From: Pseudoalteromonas sp. MMG010
GTDB lineage: Bacteria; Pseudomonadota; Gammaproteobacteria; Enterobacterales; Alteromonadaceae
Direction of reading: 5' to 3'
NCBI RefSeq assembly: GCF_018100905.1
Contig: NZ_JAGJEG010000014.1
Coordinates: forward strand, 20,229-84,228
Length of the DNA stretch: 64,000 nucleotides
Of this stretch, positions 54,110 to 64,000 are shown in pieces (within the stretch, counting starts at the first letter, position 1; every line of letters starts with the position of its first letter). Under the pieces are notes generated by a model. That model was not told the DNA's origin. It searched no databases and saw only the letters and a program-made list of their open reading frames with translations. The translations under genes were made by a program, and so were the position numbers.

Positions 54110-55141
54110 ATGCGCGTTGCTGATTTTAGCTTTGACTTACCTGATGAATTAATTGCTCGTTTTCCTAAACAAGATAGAACCAGCAGCAGACTATTTACGC
54201 TTGATGGCCCAACGGGTGACGTCGCTCATAAGGTGTTTAGCGATATACTCGAGTTAGTAAATGAAAATGACTTATTGGTATTTAATAATACCAAAGTGAT
54301 ACCTGCACGTATGTTTGGCGAAAAGGCCTCAGGCGGCAAAGTAGAAGTATTAGTCGAGCGTGTGTTAGATGAGCATCGTGTGCTTGCGCATATTCGAGCA
54401 AGTAAATCACCAAAACCAGGAAATGAGCTATTACTCGAAGGTAAAGCAAAGGCGGTTATGGTTAAACGCCACGATACTTTGTTTGAACTTGAGTTTGAGC
54501 ACAGTAAAAACGTACTCGATATTTTAAACGACGTAGGGCACATGCCTTTACCTCCTTATATTGACCGCCCAGATAACGAAGCTGACCGTGAACGTTACCA
54601 AACAGTGTATGGTGAAAAACCAGGGGCCGTAGCTGCACCGACTGCTGGGTTGCACTTTGATGATAAGTTAATGGCTGCACTTAAAGAAAAAGGCGTGCAA
54701 ATGGCATTTGTTACATTGCATGTTGGGGCGGGGACATTTCAGCCGGTAAGAGTTGCCACCATCGATGAGCATGAAATGCACTCGGAGTACATTGAAGTAC
54801 CTGATGATGTTGTAACCGCAGTAGAGCAAACAAAAGCCAGAGGTGGGCGAGTTATCGCTGTAGGTACAACGTCTGTACGCTCATTAGAGTCGGCAGCTAA
54901 AGTACACGGTGGTAAATTAAATACTTACTTTGGCGATACCGATATTTTTATTTATCCAGGCTATAAATTTAATGTGGTTGATGCCATGGTGACAAATTTT
55001 CATTTGCCTGAGTCAACTTTAATCATGCTGGTAAGTGCCTTTTCGGGACAAGACAATATTATGGCGGCTTACAATACGGCGATAGAACAAAAATATCGCT
55101 TTTTTAGCTACGGCGACGCCATGTTTTTAACGCGTAAATAA
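54110..55141 (+). CDS. queA: S-adenosylmethionine:tRNA ribosyltransferase-isomerase
   Basis: QueA transfers and isomerises the ribosyl part of SAM onto preQ1 in tRNA to give epoxyqueuosine. From the ATG at 54110 it has 343 residues and begins with the typical [19 protein letters not shown]. Further signatures are [18 protein letters not shown] (about 59-76), [18 protein letters not shown] (about 177-186), [20 protein letters not shown] and [19 protein letters not shown]. It begins the queA-tgt-yajC-secD-secF block and is followed by its own hairpin. Confidence 0.96.
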   Translation: MRVADFSFDLPDELIARFPKQDRTSSRLFTLDGPTGDVAHKVFSDILELVNENDLLVFNNTKVIPARMFGEKASGGKVEVLVERVLDEHRVLAHIRASKSPKPGNELLLEGKAKAVMVKRHDTLFELEFEHSKNVLDILNDVGHMPLPPYIDRPDNEADRERYQTVYGEKPGAVAAPTAGLHFDDKLMAALKEKGVQMAFVTLHVGAGTFQPVRVATIDEHEMHSEYIEVPDDVVTAVEQTKARGGRVIAVGTTSVRSLESAAKVHGGKLNTYFGDTDIFIYPGYKFNVVDAMVTNFHLPESTLIMLVSAFSGQDNIMAAYNTAIEQKYRFFSYGDAMFLTRK

Positions 55142-55146
55142 TAGTA

Positions 55147-55170
55147 AAACCCAGCCTTCGAGCTGGGTTT
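55147..55170 (+). terminator. Terminator after queA
   Basis: AAACCCAGC-CTTCGA-GCTGGGTTT, a 9-bp stem, followed by TTAG; 6 bp after the queA stop. Confidence 0.75.
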
Positions 55171-55259
55171 TTAGTTTATTGGTTTAATCAATTTTCAATT
55201 TATCGCAGTAGATAGTATTAAGCGCGTAAAAAGGGTAGAATCGAGCGGTTAATTTATAG

Positions 55260-56420
<1,161 letters not shown>

Positions 56421-56447
56421 ACTATAAAATTAAGAGGAAGTATTATT

Positions 56448-56783
56448 ATGAGTTTATTTATTTCAAATGCACACGCAAGTACAGGTGCAGCTGCTGCAGG
56501 TGGCGGTGTGGAAATGCTAATAATGTTAGCAATTTTTGGTTTGGTTTTTTACTTTTTAATTTACCGCCCACAAGCTAAACGTGTAAAAGAGCATAAAAGC
56601 TTAATGAGCGCGATGGCCAAAGGTGATGAAGTACTTACCCAAGGTGGCTTGGTAGGTAAAATTGTTAAAATTGCAGATGATAAAGATTTCGTTGTTATTT
56701 CATTAAATGAGCAAGCTGAAGTAACGGTTCAAAAATCAGCGGTTTCTGCTGTATTGCCTAAAGGCACTATGAAGTCTCTGTAA
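56448..56783 (+). CDS. yajC: Sec translocase auxiliary subunit YajC
   Basis: A 111-residue inner-membrane protein that binds SecDF. It has a single membrane segment (about 20-40, EMLIMLAIFGLVFYFLIY) followed by RPQAKRVKEHKSLMSAM, and a small cytoplasmic domain with KGDEVLTQGGLVGKIVKI (about 63-80), all typical. An AGAGGAAG ribosome site precedes the ATG; secD follows after 18 bp. Confidence 0.95.
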   Translation: MSLFISNAHASTGAAAAGGGVEMLIMLAIFGLVFYFLIYRPQAKRVKEHKSLMSAMAKGDEVLTQGGLVGKIVKIADDKDFVVISLNEQAEVTVQKSAVSAVLPKGTMKSL

Positions 56784-56801
56784 AAAAATAAGGACAACCC
56801 T

Positions 56802-58661
56802 GTGTTAAACAAGTTTCCACTTTGGAAGTATTTACTTGTTCTCGCTGTGGTAGCCATTGGCCTTTTATATGCTTCACCAAACTTGTATGGTCGCGATCCG
56901 GCGATACAAGTTTCGGGTGCTAAAGGTGCAGATGTTGACCTCAGTGCGTTAGACAAAGTAAGCGCTATTCTTAAAAATAAAAATATTACTGTAAAATCAA
57001 CTGTGCTTGAAAGTGGACAAATACTTGTTCGTTTTAAAACCGTTGAAGAGCAGTTAAAAGCACAAGATGTATTGCGCGATTCGTTAAGTGAAGATTACGT
57101 ATCGGCTATCAACATGGCACCGGCACAACCTAATTGGTTAAAATCGCTTGGCGGTAACCCAATGAAGTTAGGCCTAGATTTAAGTGGTGGCGTACATTTC
57201 ACCATGGAAATCGACATGGCCACGGCTGTTGATAATCAGTTAGAGCAAATGGAACAAGATTTTCGTAGCGACTTACGTGGCGAAAAGCTTCGTTATAAAA
57301 CGGTTCGCCGTGTTGCTGGAAGTGACCGTATGCGTGTTGAAATGCGTACCGAAGAAGATAAAAACGCTGCAGAGCGCTTTTTAAAATCTCGTTACCCATT
57401 AAATTTATACGTTGATGACAGCAGCAACGATAATGCTTTTTACGCTAGTATGAGTGAACAAAAGCTCAAAGAAATTCGTGACTATGCGATTAAGCAAAAC
57501 GAAACCATTATTCGTAATCGTATCAACCAAATTGGTGTGGCTGAGCCTAATGTGCAGCGCCAAGGCGCAGAACGAATTATTGTTCAGTTACCTGGTGTAC
57601 AAGATACCGCTCGCGCTAAAGAAATTTTAGGAGCTACAGCTACTTTAGAGTTTCGTGAAGTAGACGAAAACGCGGATCGTAGTGCCGCTGCTCAAGGGCG
57701 TATTCCTGCCGGTACTAAAGTTATCAATGACCGTAACGGTTACCCTGTTGTACTGAAAAAGCGCGTTATACTAGAAGGTAGCCACATCACTGGTGCACAA
57801 TCTGGCAGTGATGAATATCAACGTCCTCAAGTAAGTATTACCTTAGATAGCAAAGGGGGGGCAAAAATGAATGCCTTTACCAAACGTGCTATTGGTAAAA
57901 GTATGGCAACGGTATTTATCGAATATAAGCCATCGGGTAAAAAAGATGAAAACGGTAAAGCGCTTCCACCTATAAAGGTTGAAGAAGTGATTAACGTAGC
58001 GACAATTCAAGCGCGTTTAGACCGTTCATTTCGTATTACAGGTATTGATAACCCTGCTGAGGCACATAACTTAAGCTTATTATTACGTGCTGGTGCACTT
58101 GTGGCGCCAATTCAAATTGTTGAAGAGCGCACAGTAGGACCAAGCTTAGGACAAGAAAATATCGAAGCAGGTATGATGGCAGTAGCACTTGGCTTTGCGT
58201 TTGTATTAGTGTTTATGCTTGTTTACTACAAAGGCTTTGGCATGGTTGCAAATGTGGCACTTGCTGCAAACTTAGTCCTTATTGTGGGTGTTATGTCGTT
58301 GATCCCAGGTGCAACATTAACGCTACCAGGTATTGCAGGTATTGTACTTACTGTTGGTATGGCCGTTGATGCAAACGTACTTATTTTTGAACGTATCCGT
58401 GAAGAGCTAGCCGATGGGCGTAGTCCTCAACAGGCCGTTCACTTTGGTTACGATAGCGCATTTAGCACCATATTTGATGCCAATATAACCACATTAATTG
58501 CTGCCGTTATTCTGTTTGCAGTGGGTACAGGCCCTGTTGCTGGTTTTGCGGTTACTCTTGCAATTGGTATTTTAACGTCGATGTTTACAGCCATTGTTGG
58601 TACCCGTGCGGTGATCAACTTATTTATTGGTGGTAAGCGCATTGATAAACTTTCAATTTAA
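56802..58661 (+). CDS. secD: Protein translocase subunit SecD
   Basis: SecD of the SecDF complex uses the proton gradient to drive late steps of export. The 619-residue protein has an N-terminal membrane segment, a large periplasmic P1 domain with [17 protein letters not shown] (about 125-141) and [18 protein letters not shown] (about 237-254), then a 5-helix RND-type domain with [27 protein letters not shown], whose [10 protein letters not shown] (about 525-534) holds the conserved Asp. The length matches E. coli SecD (615). The start is a GTG with AAGGACAACCCT upstream. Confidence 0.96.
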   Translation: MLNKFPLWKYLLVLAVVAIGLLYASPNLYGRDPAIQVSGAKGADVDLSALDKVSAILKNKNITVKSTVLESGQILVRFKTVEEQLKAQDVLRDSLSEDYVSAINMAPAQPNWLKSLGGNPMKLGLDLSGGVHFTMEIDMATAVDNQLEQMEQDFRSDLRGEKLRYKTVRRVAGSDRMRVEMRTEEDKNAAERFLKSRYPLNLYVDDSSNDNAFYASMSEQKLKEIRDYAIKQNETIIRNRINQIGVAEPNVQRQGAERIIVQLPGVQDTARAKEILGATATLEFREVDENADRSAAAQGRIPAGTKVINDRNGYPVVLKKRVILEGSHITGAQSGSDEYQRPQVSITLDSKGGAKMNAFTKRAIGKSMATVFIEYKPSGKKDENGKALPPIKVEEVINVATIQARLDRSFRITGIDNPAEAHNLSLLLRAGALVAPIQIVEERTVGPSLGQENIEAGMMAVALGFAFVLVFMLVYYKGFGMVANVALAANLVLIVGVMSLIPGATLTLPGIAGIVLTVGMAVDANVLIFERIREELADGRSPQQAVHFGYDSAFSTIFDANITTLIAAVILFAVGTGPVAGFAVTLAIGILTSMFTAIVGTRAVINLFIGGKRIDKLSI

Positions 58662-58670
58662 GGAACTGAC

Positions 58671-59618
58671 ATGCAAATTTTAAAATTAGGTGGTAGAACA
58701 CTCGGTTTCATGTCTTTTCGTAAAGTAGCAATGGGTTTTTCAACGTTATTAATATTAGCGTCGTTTGCCTCATTTTTTACTAAAGGCTTAAATTTTGGTT
58801 TAGATTTTACCGGCGGTACCGCGGTTGAGGTTGGTTTTTCGCAGCCAGCTGATCTGAAAAAAATACGTTCGGTGTTAGCTGAAAACGACTTTGCCGATGC
58901 CTCTGTACAGCTATTTGGCTCGAGCCAAGATATTTTGGTACGTTTAGCACCGCGTGGTGCAGACGTAAAAGCCGAAGTTATTGGTAACCAAGTAATAGCA
59001 GCACTAAAACAAGCCGATGACAGTGTTGTTATGCGACGCATTGAGTTTGTAGGTCCAAGTGTAGGGGAAGATTTAAAAGAGCAGGGCGGTTTAGCAATGC
59101 TAACAGCGCTTATTTGTATCTTAATCTATGTTGCCTTTAGATTTGAGTGGCGCTTTGCTGTGGGTGCGGTAGGTGCACTATTACACGATGTTTTAATTAC
59201 CTTAGGGTTATTTTCGATATTAGGGCTAGAGTTTGACTTAACCATATTAGCGGCAATTTTAGCGGTTATTGGTTACTCGTTAAATGATACGATTGTTGTA
59301 TCGGACCGTATACGTGAAAACTTCCGTAAAGTACGCATCGACGACACCATTGAAATTATCGACTTGTCGTTAACGCAAACACTTAACCGTACTCTAGTGA
59401 CCTCTATAACAACTATTTTGGTACTTATTGCACTATTTGCATGGGGCGGACAAACAATCCATGGTTTTGCTACTGCATTACTGTTTGGTGTGTTTATTGG
59501 TACTTATTCTTCTATTTATGTAGCAAGCTCTGTTGCCATTGCAATGGGTGTGAGTAAAGAAGATTTAATACCAGAAGTTATAGAAAAAGAAGGTGCTGAT
59601 TTAGACGCTATGCCTTAA
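58671..59618 (+). CDS. secF: Protein translocase subunit SecF
   Basis: Partner of SecD; 315 residues with six membrane segments. Motifs: LNFGLDFTGGTAVEVGF (about 42-58, P1-like start), RIEFVGPSVGEDLKEQGG (about 123-140), ILAVIGYSLNDTIVVSDRIRENF (about 201-223, conserved Asp) and TLNRTLVTSITTILVLIALF. It starts 9 bp after secD and ends before a very strong hairpin. Confidence 0.96.
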   Translation: MQILKLGGRTLGFMSFRKVAMGFSTLLILASFASFFTKGLNFGLDFTGGTAVEVGFSQPADLKKIRSVLAENDFADASVQLFGSSQDILVRLAPRGADVKAEVIGNQVIAALKQADDSVVMRRIEFVGPSVGEDLKEQGGLAMLTALICILIYVAFRFEWRFAVGAVGALLHDVLITLGLFSILGLEFDLTILAAILAVIGYSLNDTIVVSDRIRENFRKVRIDDTIEIIDLSLTQTLNRTLVTSITTILVLIALFAWGGQTIHGFATALLFGVFIGTYSSIYVASSVAIAMGVSKEDLIPEVIEKEGADLDAMP

Positions 59619-59660
59619 TAGGTGTCGCTACTATTGTTTAATTTATAAAGCATCGATATA

Positions 59661-59701
59661 AAAAGCCCGATTAACTCATGGCATGAGTTAATCGGGCTTT
59701 T
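59661..59701. terminator. Strong terminator after secF
   Basis: A perfect 19-bp stem (AAAAGCCCGATTAACTCAT against ATGAGTTAATCGGGCTTTT) with a 3-base loop, followed by TTTGTTT; the longest hairpin stem in the window. Confidence 0.93.
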
Positions 59702-59822
59702 TTGTTTATATACCCCCAGACTCCTTTTAAAGATAACAGTGCAAGCATAGAAAAACAGTGCTAACTTTATATTCATAGCAAAACTAGATATTTATCTCAG
59801 CTATAAAAAATAGGAGTAGGTT

Positions 59823-60629
59823 ATGTTGTGCTTAAGAGTGATTGTAATCATGGTGAGCTTCGCTTTATTTAGTGTGCACTCATATGCAACAAATATTATA
59901 AATATAGCGCAAGAACAACGAGTGCAATATAAACGTGATGAATACCTACTAACGCTTTTAGAAAAAGCATTGGCTGAAGCTAAATATAGTGCCGAAATAA
60001 ACCAAGTACTTATACACCCTCATCAACAGCGCACGTTAATAGCCTTAGATACAAAAAACTTAGACCTGTTTTGGAGTATGAATAGCCCTGAGCGAGAATC
60101 GTTAGCTATTGCTATTAAAATACCGTTATATAAAGGGTTTATTGGTAAACGAGCGTTGTTAACTAAAAAGCGAAATTTAGAGCGTTTTAAACAAATAAAA
60201 ACCGTGGAGCAACTTGCTAAGTTGTCATCGGTACAAGGGCATGATTGGCCAGATACAAAAATACTGGCACATAACGGGTTAAACGTAAGGCCATTAGCAA
60301 ACTATCAAGCTATGTTTATGCTAACGGGCAAAGGCCGAATTGACTATTTCCCGCGTTCGTTTATTGAAGTTGGTTCAGAGCTAAAAGCCAATGAGCAAAG
60401 TGATTTAGTCATTGTGCCTAATTTATTTATAAGCTACCCAACAGGGTTTTATTATTTTGTATCGAAAAGCAAACCAGAATTAGCTGCAGCGGTGCAAAGG
60501 GGTTTAACGGCGATGATAAATAATGGTGAGTTTGATGCGTTATTTAACCAATATTTTGCAGACGATATAGCAGCCTTACCCTATAACAGTAAGGTACAAG
60601 AAATAAAATTAGATAACCCATTTTATTAA
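59823..60629 (+). CDS. Periplasmic solute-binding-like protein (SBP family 3 type)
   Basis: A 268-residue exported protein: signal peptide MLCLRVIVIMVSFALFSVHSYA, then a mature part like the family-3 solute-binding proteins but divergent: YLLTLLEKALAEA, a first strand/turn NLDLFWSMNSPERE, IPLYKGFIGKRALLT, RIDYFPRSFIEVGSE (about 165-179), YPTGFYYFVSKSKPELAAAV and FDALFNQYFADDI near the end. Proteins of this kind in marine bacteria often lack an ABC partner, and none is seen here. Ligand unknown. Confidence 0.7.
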   Translation: MLCLRVIVIMVSFALFSVHSYATNIINIAQEQRVQYKRDEYLLTLLEKALAEAKYSAEINQVLIHPHQQRTLIALDTKNLDLFWSMNSPERESLAIAIKIPLYKGFIGKRALLTKKRNLERFKQIKTVEQLAKLSSVQGHDWPDTKILAHNGLNVRPLANYQAMFMLTGKGRIDYFPRSFIEVGSELKANEQSDLVIVPNLFISYPTGFYYFVSKSKPELAAAVQRGLTAMINNGEFDALFNQYFADDIAALPYNSKVQEIKLDNPFY

Positions 60630-60642
60630 AATTTAGATATAA

Positions 60643-60666
60643 AAAAAGGAGCCTAGGCTCCTTTTT
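60643..60666. terminator. Bidirectional hairpin between the SBP-like gene and suhB
   Basis: A perfect palindrome, AAAAAGGAGCC-TA-GGCTCCTTTTT, 14 bp after the SBP-like gene and 22 bp after suhB (minus strand), suited to both transcripts. Confidence 0.9.
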
Positions 60667-60687
60667 AAACGTTAACAATATTAAAAA

Positions 60688-61491
60688 TTAACGTAGTAAT
60701 GATTCAGTTAACACCGGGCGAATTTCACGGATTATTGCTTGAGTTAACTTAGGAGCACCACAAATAATATTACCGCTCGTTGTGTAATTAACGCCACCTG
60801 CAAAATCGACAACCATTCCGCCAGCTTCTTTAATAAGTAGCTCGCCTGCTGCTGTATCCCAAGGTTTTAAACCAATTTCGAAAAATCCATCAACACGGCC
60901 CGCTGCAACATAAGCCATATCAAGTGCGGCTGAGCCTGCACGACGAATATCAGCAGTGTGAATGAATAAAGCTTTGAATGCATCAGAGTATGCATCTAAA
61001 TGGTGTTTTTGTTTGAATGGGAAACCAGTTGCTAAAATAGAACCTGCTAATTCAACCGATTTAGATACACGTAAACGCTTGCTGTTTAATTGTGCACCTT
61101 GACCACGAGACGCTGTGAAAAGCTCGCCACGGATTGGATCGTAAACAACAGCTTGGTCTAAACGACCTTTTACTTTAAGTGCGATAGATACCGCGTAGTG
61201 AGGAATACCCTTAATGAAGTTAGTTGTGCCATCAAGAGGGTCTACAATCCATTGGTAATCTGCATCTTTGCCTTTATGCTCGCCTAACTCTTCACCAACA
61301 ATGCAGTGATCTGGGTACGACTTTAAAATAGTATCACGAATTACGGCTTCAGCTTCTTTATCAATGTTAGTTACTAGGTCGTTAGTGCCTTTTTGTTGCA
61401 CTTCAACTTTTGATAAATCTTCGCTTGCACGAAGTAAAATTTTGCCTGCGTTACGCGCAGCGCGAACCGCAATGTTTAACATTGGATGCAT
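60688..61491 (-). CDS. suhB: Inositol-1-monophosphatase SuhB
   Basis: SuhB is a Mg-dependent inositol-phosphatase-family protein; in E. coli it also takes part in rRNA antitermination (NusA-linked). The 267-residue protein begins MHPMLNIAVRAARNAG and has VGEELGEHKGKDA, DPLDGTTNFIKGIPHYAVSI (about 84-103, metal-binding Asp pair) and KPWDTAAGELLIKEAGG (about 216-232). The ATG at 61491 is preceded by AAGGGTAATACC; an upstream start at 61560 has no family support. Confidence 0.95.
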   Translation of the reverse strand: MHPMLNIAVRAARNAGKILLRASEDLSKVEVQQKGTNDLVTNIDKEAEAVIRDTILKSYPDHCIVGEELGEHKGKDADYQWIVDPLDGTTNFIKGIPHYAVSIALKVKGRLDQAVVYDPIRGELFTASRGQGAQLNSKRLRVSKSVELAGSILATGFPFKQKHHLDAYSDAFKALFIHTADIRRAGSAALDMAYVAAGRVDGFFEIGLKPWDTAAGELLIKEAGGMVVDFAGGVNYTTSGNIICGAPKLTQAIIREIRPVLTESLLR

Positions 61492-61709
61492 GGTATTACC
61501 CTTGGGTTGTAAAAGAACGTTTATATATTTAAGCCGGCGTATTTTAGCGATTTTTAGCACAAAGTAAACAGCTAACTACAATTAGTTTTGTTGTTTTTTT
61601 GTACGGCTCTGATCGAAAAAGAAAAAAATGAAATAAAAAACGCTTTACCTAAAGCTAACTTGAGGTTGTATCTTGGGTTTAAATTAAACAAACAATTGGG
61701 AATTAATAG

Positions 61710-62126
61710 ATGTATTTAGAGCACGTAAACTTAGTCGTGAGTAATGTCGATGCCATGCTTAAATTTTATCAAGCAGCTTTTCCAAGCTGGAAAATAAGAA
61801 GTGAAGGTGAGGGACGTTGGTACAATAAGCCAAGGCGCTGGTTGCATTTTGGAAATGATCATCAATATATAGCGATCAGTGATAATGGCGAGGGAGATAA
61901 TCGTGATCTTAGCGATCATCAAGTTGGTTTAGCGCATTTTGCTTATGTAACGAATAACTTAAACAGTGTGATAAAACGACTAGAAAACGCAGGCTTTAAA
62001 ATAGCTAAACCAGGAATAGATAACCCGTTTAGAAAAAACGTGTACTTTATTGACCCGGCAGGTTTTGAAGTTGAGTTTGTAGAGTATTTGAGTGATATAC
62101 CGAGTGAGCGCAATAATGATCTATAG
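61710..62126 (+). CDS. VOC (glyoxalase/bleomycin-resistance) family protein
   Basis: A 138-residue vicinal-oxygen-chelate protein: LEHVNLVVSNVDAMLKFYQ (about 3-21), WLHFGNDHQYIAIS, VGLAHFAYVTNNLNSVIKRL (about 71-90) and DPAGFEVEFVEY (about 114-125), with His5, His75 and Glu121-type metal positions. The reaction is unknown; such proteins range from lyases to dioxygenases and binding proteins. A clear start (GGGAATTAATAG before ATG) and single-gene context. Confidence 0.85.
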   Translation: MYLEHVNLVVSNVDAMLKFYQAAFPSWKIRSEGEGRWYNKPRRWLHFGNDHQYIAISDNGEGDNRDLSDHQVGLAHFAYVTNNLNSVIKRLENAGFKIAKPGIDNPFRKNVYFIDPAGFEVEFVEYLSDIPSERNNDL

Positions 62127-62436
62127 CAGAGCTTGGCTTAATGAGCTTATTGTGTGGACTCAGCAAAGTATTAATCAATCGATGTTTAGTTTTGTAAGAT
62201 ACGCTTTTTTAACAGGCATACTGCGAGTTTTACATTAACTATAGATTAATAAAATCACACACCACGTGTAGCGATTTTTAGTCATTAAGAAAATTCTACC
62301 GATTTGTATGTAAATATTTTCTAAATGGATTGTTATGTTCTGTATTATTTTTTATAAGTTGTTGTTTAATAAGGATTGTTTTGTTGGCCCGAAGTTCGCA
62401 TTAGTTAAAGTGTCTTTAATCAAAAAGGAAACTATT
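62127..62436. other. 310-bp gap between the VOC and BON genes
   Basis: No supported gene. The sequence is AT-rich and should carry the promoter of the BON gene; I see no clear -35/-10 pair, hairpin or operator. An in-frame extension of the BON gene to 62335 lacks a ribosome site. Confidence 0.35.
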
Positions 62437-63006
62437 ATGAAAACATTTAACAAGTCTATGATCGCCGCGCTAGTTCTAGGTACAACAGCAATGGGTGCTC
62501 AAGCGAGTAGCTGGGAAAATGAAAGTAAAGATGCCTGGATTGATGGTAAAGCAGAAACCGTTCTTTTAATGAACACTAATCTTAACAACTTTGACATTAA
62601 TACCGATGTTAAAAACGGTAAAGTAGTATTAACTGGTAAAGTTGAAAGTGAGCTAGATAAAGAGTTAGCTGAAGAATTAATTGTTAGTCTAGACGGTGTT
62701 ACAGGTGTTGATAATGAACTAACGATTGTAAAGTCTATGGACAGTAAGCATGCAAGTAATAAAAACATGCATGACGAAGACGACAATGATTTAACCGATG
62801 CGAAAATCACGACAGTCATTACAACACGTTACTTATTTGATTCAGAAGTTGATGGGACTGATATCGATGTTGATACCGATCAAGGAATTGTAACCTTAAA
62901 TGGTACAGTTGAATCAAAAGCAGAAAAGCAGTTAGCAGTAAATATTGCTAAAAATGCTGAAGATGTACGTGATGTTGTTGATGAACTAACAATTATTGCT
63001 GAATAA
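62437..63006 (+). CDS. Periplasmic two-BON-domain protein (OsmY-like)
   Basis: A 189-residue exported protein: signal peptide MKTFNKSMIAALVLGTTAMG-type ending QASS, then two BON domains. The first (about 35-100) has AETVLLMNTNLNNFDINTDV, GKVVLTGKVES and GVTGVDNELTIV; the second (about 120-188) has TTVITTRYLFDSEVDG, GIVTLNGTVES, AVNIAKNAEDVRDVVDELTI. BON proteins such as OsmY bind membranes or proteins under osmotic stress. An AAAAAGGAAACT ribosome site supports the ATG at 62437. The Pmp3-type gene follows after a hairpin. Confidence 0.87.
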   Translation: MKTFNKSMIAALVLGTTAMGAQASSWENESKDAWIDGKAETVLLMNTNLNNFDINTDVKNGKVVLTGKVESELDKELAEELIVSLDGVTGVDNELTIVKSMDSKHASNKNMHDEDDNDLTDAKITTVITTRYLFDSEVDGTDIDVDTDQGIVTLNGTVESKAEKQLAVNIAKNAEDVRDVVDELTIIAE

Positions 63007-63018
63007 TCTTCATAGTTT

Positions 63019-63041
63019 AAAGCCCAGTAAAACTGGGCTTT
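63019..63041 (+). terminator. Terminator after the BON-domain gene
   Basis: AAAGCCCAGT-AAA-ACTGGGCTTT (10-bp stem) followed by TTGCCG. Confidence 0.85.
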
Positions 63042-63071
63042 TTGCCGTTTAACTTTATTAGGAGAAGTGCA

Positions 63072-63230
63072 ATGGACATTATTAGAATTATTTTATCAAT
63101 TTTACTGCCGCCGCTTGGTGTATTTTTACAAGTAGGTCTTGGATTACATTTTTGGATCAATATCGTACTCACCTTATTTGGTTATATACCGGGTATTATT
63201 CACGCAATTTATATTATTGCGAAAAAATAG
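63072..63230 (+). CDS. yqaE: Pmp3/YqaE-family small membrane protein
   Basis: A 52-residue protein of the Pmp3 (UPF0057) family, linked in yeast and plants to membrane-potential and salt tolerance. Two membrane segments: IIRIILSILLPPLGVFLQVG (about 3-22, with the LPPLGVF motif) and FWINIVLTLFGYIPGIIHAI (about 27-46). The ATG at 63072 has TAGGAGAAGTGCA upstream. It directly follows the BON-domain stress gene, suggesting a shared role in osmotic or envelope stress (inference). Confidence 0.9.
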   Translation: MDIIRIILSILLPPLGVFLQVGLGLHFWINIVLTLFGYIPGIIHAIYIIAKK

Positions 63231-63424
63231 ATCCTCTAAAATATAAAAACTCGCTTAATTAGACTACATAAAGCTTACTATTTAATCAGTTGAACTGAAC
63301 TTTAGGAAAATAACGCTTTTTGCTAGTGACAAGGCCATAAAAAGTTTTTATACTGCAACCCGCTTTAGTCGCTCAGTGGCTAAACGTTAAAAAGTTAGCG
63401 TTACTATCAACGCTAATGGTTGTT

Positions 63425-63501
63425 GGCCCCTTAGCTCAGTTGGTTAGAGCACACGACTCATAATCGTTAGGTCCCCAGTTCGAGTCTGGGAGGGGCCACC
63501 A
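63425..63501 (+). tRNA. tRNA with CAU anticodon, probably tRNA-Ile2
   Basis: The sequence folds as a full cloverleaf: acceptor GGCCCCT/AGGGGCC, D arm with GCTC...GAGC, anticodon stem CACGA/TCGTT-type with loop CTCATAA (anticodon CAT), T arm CCCAG-TTCGAGT-CTGGG and encoded CCA. The acceptor GGCCCCT matches the minor tRNA-Ile (lysidine-modified CAU) of E. coli better than elongator tRNA-Met (GGCTACG), so I favour Ile2; experiment or a CAU classifier would decide. Confidence 0.93.
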
Positions 63502-63901
63502 TCTCCACTAAATATTTGGGTTGTATGGTGAGTAATCACAATCTCTTTACTGTTTTATTAGATAAGTCGCCAATCCCGACCAAGGTCAACTAGGACCACC
63601 TAGATTTTCCCTAAATTTCATTCTAAAAAGAAGCCACGGTTGATTGGGGATCGCTCCTAGTAACGAAATTCGTGTAATTTTTGAATTAAAGACGTATATC
63701 TGTGCTAAGTCATTCCGCGAAAGGCTCCCTTTGTAGTGCTCTTAATTTTTTTGCTCATCGCCCTCTCTTCTGAAATTCATAAAAGGTCATGCTATTAGCT
63801 AATAAAATCCCTAACATCAGTTTAGTTATTCATTTAACCGATTAGATTTACAGGGCTTTTTATCGAGGGCATACTTATACTTTATAACTATCTAAACTTT
63901 A
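63502..63901. other. 400-bp gap after the tRNA
   Basis: No supported gene between the tRNA and the partial gene at the window end. Several short inverted stretches (e.g. CTAGG-ACCAC-CTAG around 63590) and no direct copy of the tRNA 3' end are seen, so an attachment site cannot be shown. Base composition is mixed. Confidence 0.35.
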
Positions 63902-64000
63902 TTAAATAATTATTGGTAAGTCAGTGTCACCACTTTCCAGCATTTCTTTTGCAAGTTCAGTTGGTACGTAACCAAAAGAACCTTGCTTTTTAGAGTTAAC
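63902..64000 (-). CDS. 3' end of an unidentified minus-strand gene (partial)
   Basis: The last 32 codons before a TAA (63902-63904 on the plus strand) read, on the minus strand, VNSKKQGSFGYVPTELAKEM and then LESGDTDLPIII. The gene continues beyond the window, so neither length nor start is known. The end is soluble-looking and I do not recognise the family. It is listed because the frame is uninterrupted to the edge and the peptide is coherent. Confidence 0.5.
   Translation of the reverse strand, partial: VNSKKQGSFGYVPTELAKEMLESGDTDLPIII

Noticed and set aside
62335..62436. N-terminal extension of the BON-domain protein
   Set aside because: A clean signal peptide and an AGGAA ribosome site mark the ATG at 62437 as the start.

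Overview
The window looks like chromosomal DNA of a marine gammaproteobacterium, most likely Pseudoalteromonas or a close relative. The grounds are moderate AT richness, the conserved blocks gpmI-envC-yibQ / yibN-grxC-secB-gpsA and queA-tgt-yajC-secD-secF, the very long PstC/PstA form, and a complete EF-P beta-lysylation cluster. The genus is inferred from gene content and order; no database comparison was possible.

Layout. (1) 1-8.25 kb: the downstream part of a surface-polysaccharide (capsule/O-antigen) locus. It has a decayed IS3-family element, the 3' stub of an interrupted gene, an EpsG/Wzy-like membrane protein, two glycosyltransferases, an unassigned gene, and the Kdo genes kdsA, kdsB and kdsD. 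This part is clearly richer in AT than the rest. KdsA is of the metal-dependent (Cys) type, unlike the Asn type of E. coli. (2) 8.25-12.4 kb: an unexplained 410-bp gap, wecA, ugd, and a divergent metallo-beta-lactamase/beta-CASP protein. (3) 12.5-17.45 kb: about 21 tandem copies of a roughly 160-bp non-coding repeat in three blocks, separated by galE and by a small GxxExxY (PD-(D/E)XK-like) gene. This is the most unusual part of the window. (4) 17.5-25.4 kb: tapT (DTW domain), a DUF3016 protein, small proteins, epmB/efp/epmA, a TonB-dependent receptor, a 4HBT thioesterase and a META lipoprotein. (5) 25.4-32.1 kb: a TPP riboswitch followed by thiC-thiO-thiS-thiG-thiDE-thiF. (6) 32.1-39.4 kb: gpmI-envC-ctp-yibQ on the minus strand, divergent from yibN-grxC-secB-gpsA. 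(7) 39.5-44.6 kb: a YbaY-META lipoprotein, a PhnA-type protein, an EAL-HDOD protein with a PqiA-like partner, an unknown helical protein and gcvR. (8) 44.8-53.5 kb: phosphate uptake, with a PHO box, pstC-pstA-pstB-phoU (no pstS), then a DUF47-pit pair, followed by oxyR. (9) 54-63.2 kb: queA-tgt-yajC-secD-secF, a solute-binding-like protein, suhB, a VOC protein, a BON-domain protein and a Pmp3-type peptide. (10) 63.4-64 kb: a tRNA with a CAU anticodon (probably tRNA-Ile2) and the 3' end of an unidentified minus-strand gene that runs off the window.

How the genes work together. The first region makes and polymerises a surface glycan, probably with Kdo or a Kdo-like sugar; wecA, ugd and galE supply the lipid-linked first sugar and nucleotide sugars. 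The thi operon makes thiamine under TPP feedback. The pst/phoU genes (PhoB-controlled, inferred from the PHO box) and the pit/DUF47 pair give high- and low-affinity phosphate uptake side by side. The tgt/yajC/secDF block links queuosine tRNA modification with protein export, and secB lies in a separate block with gpsA.
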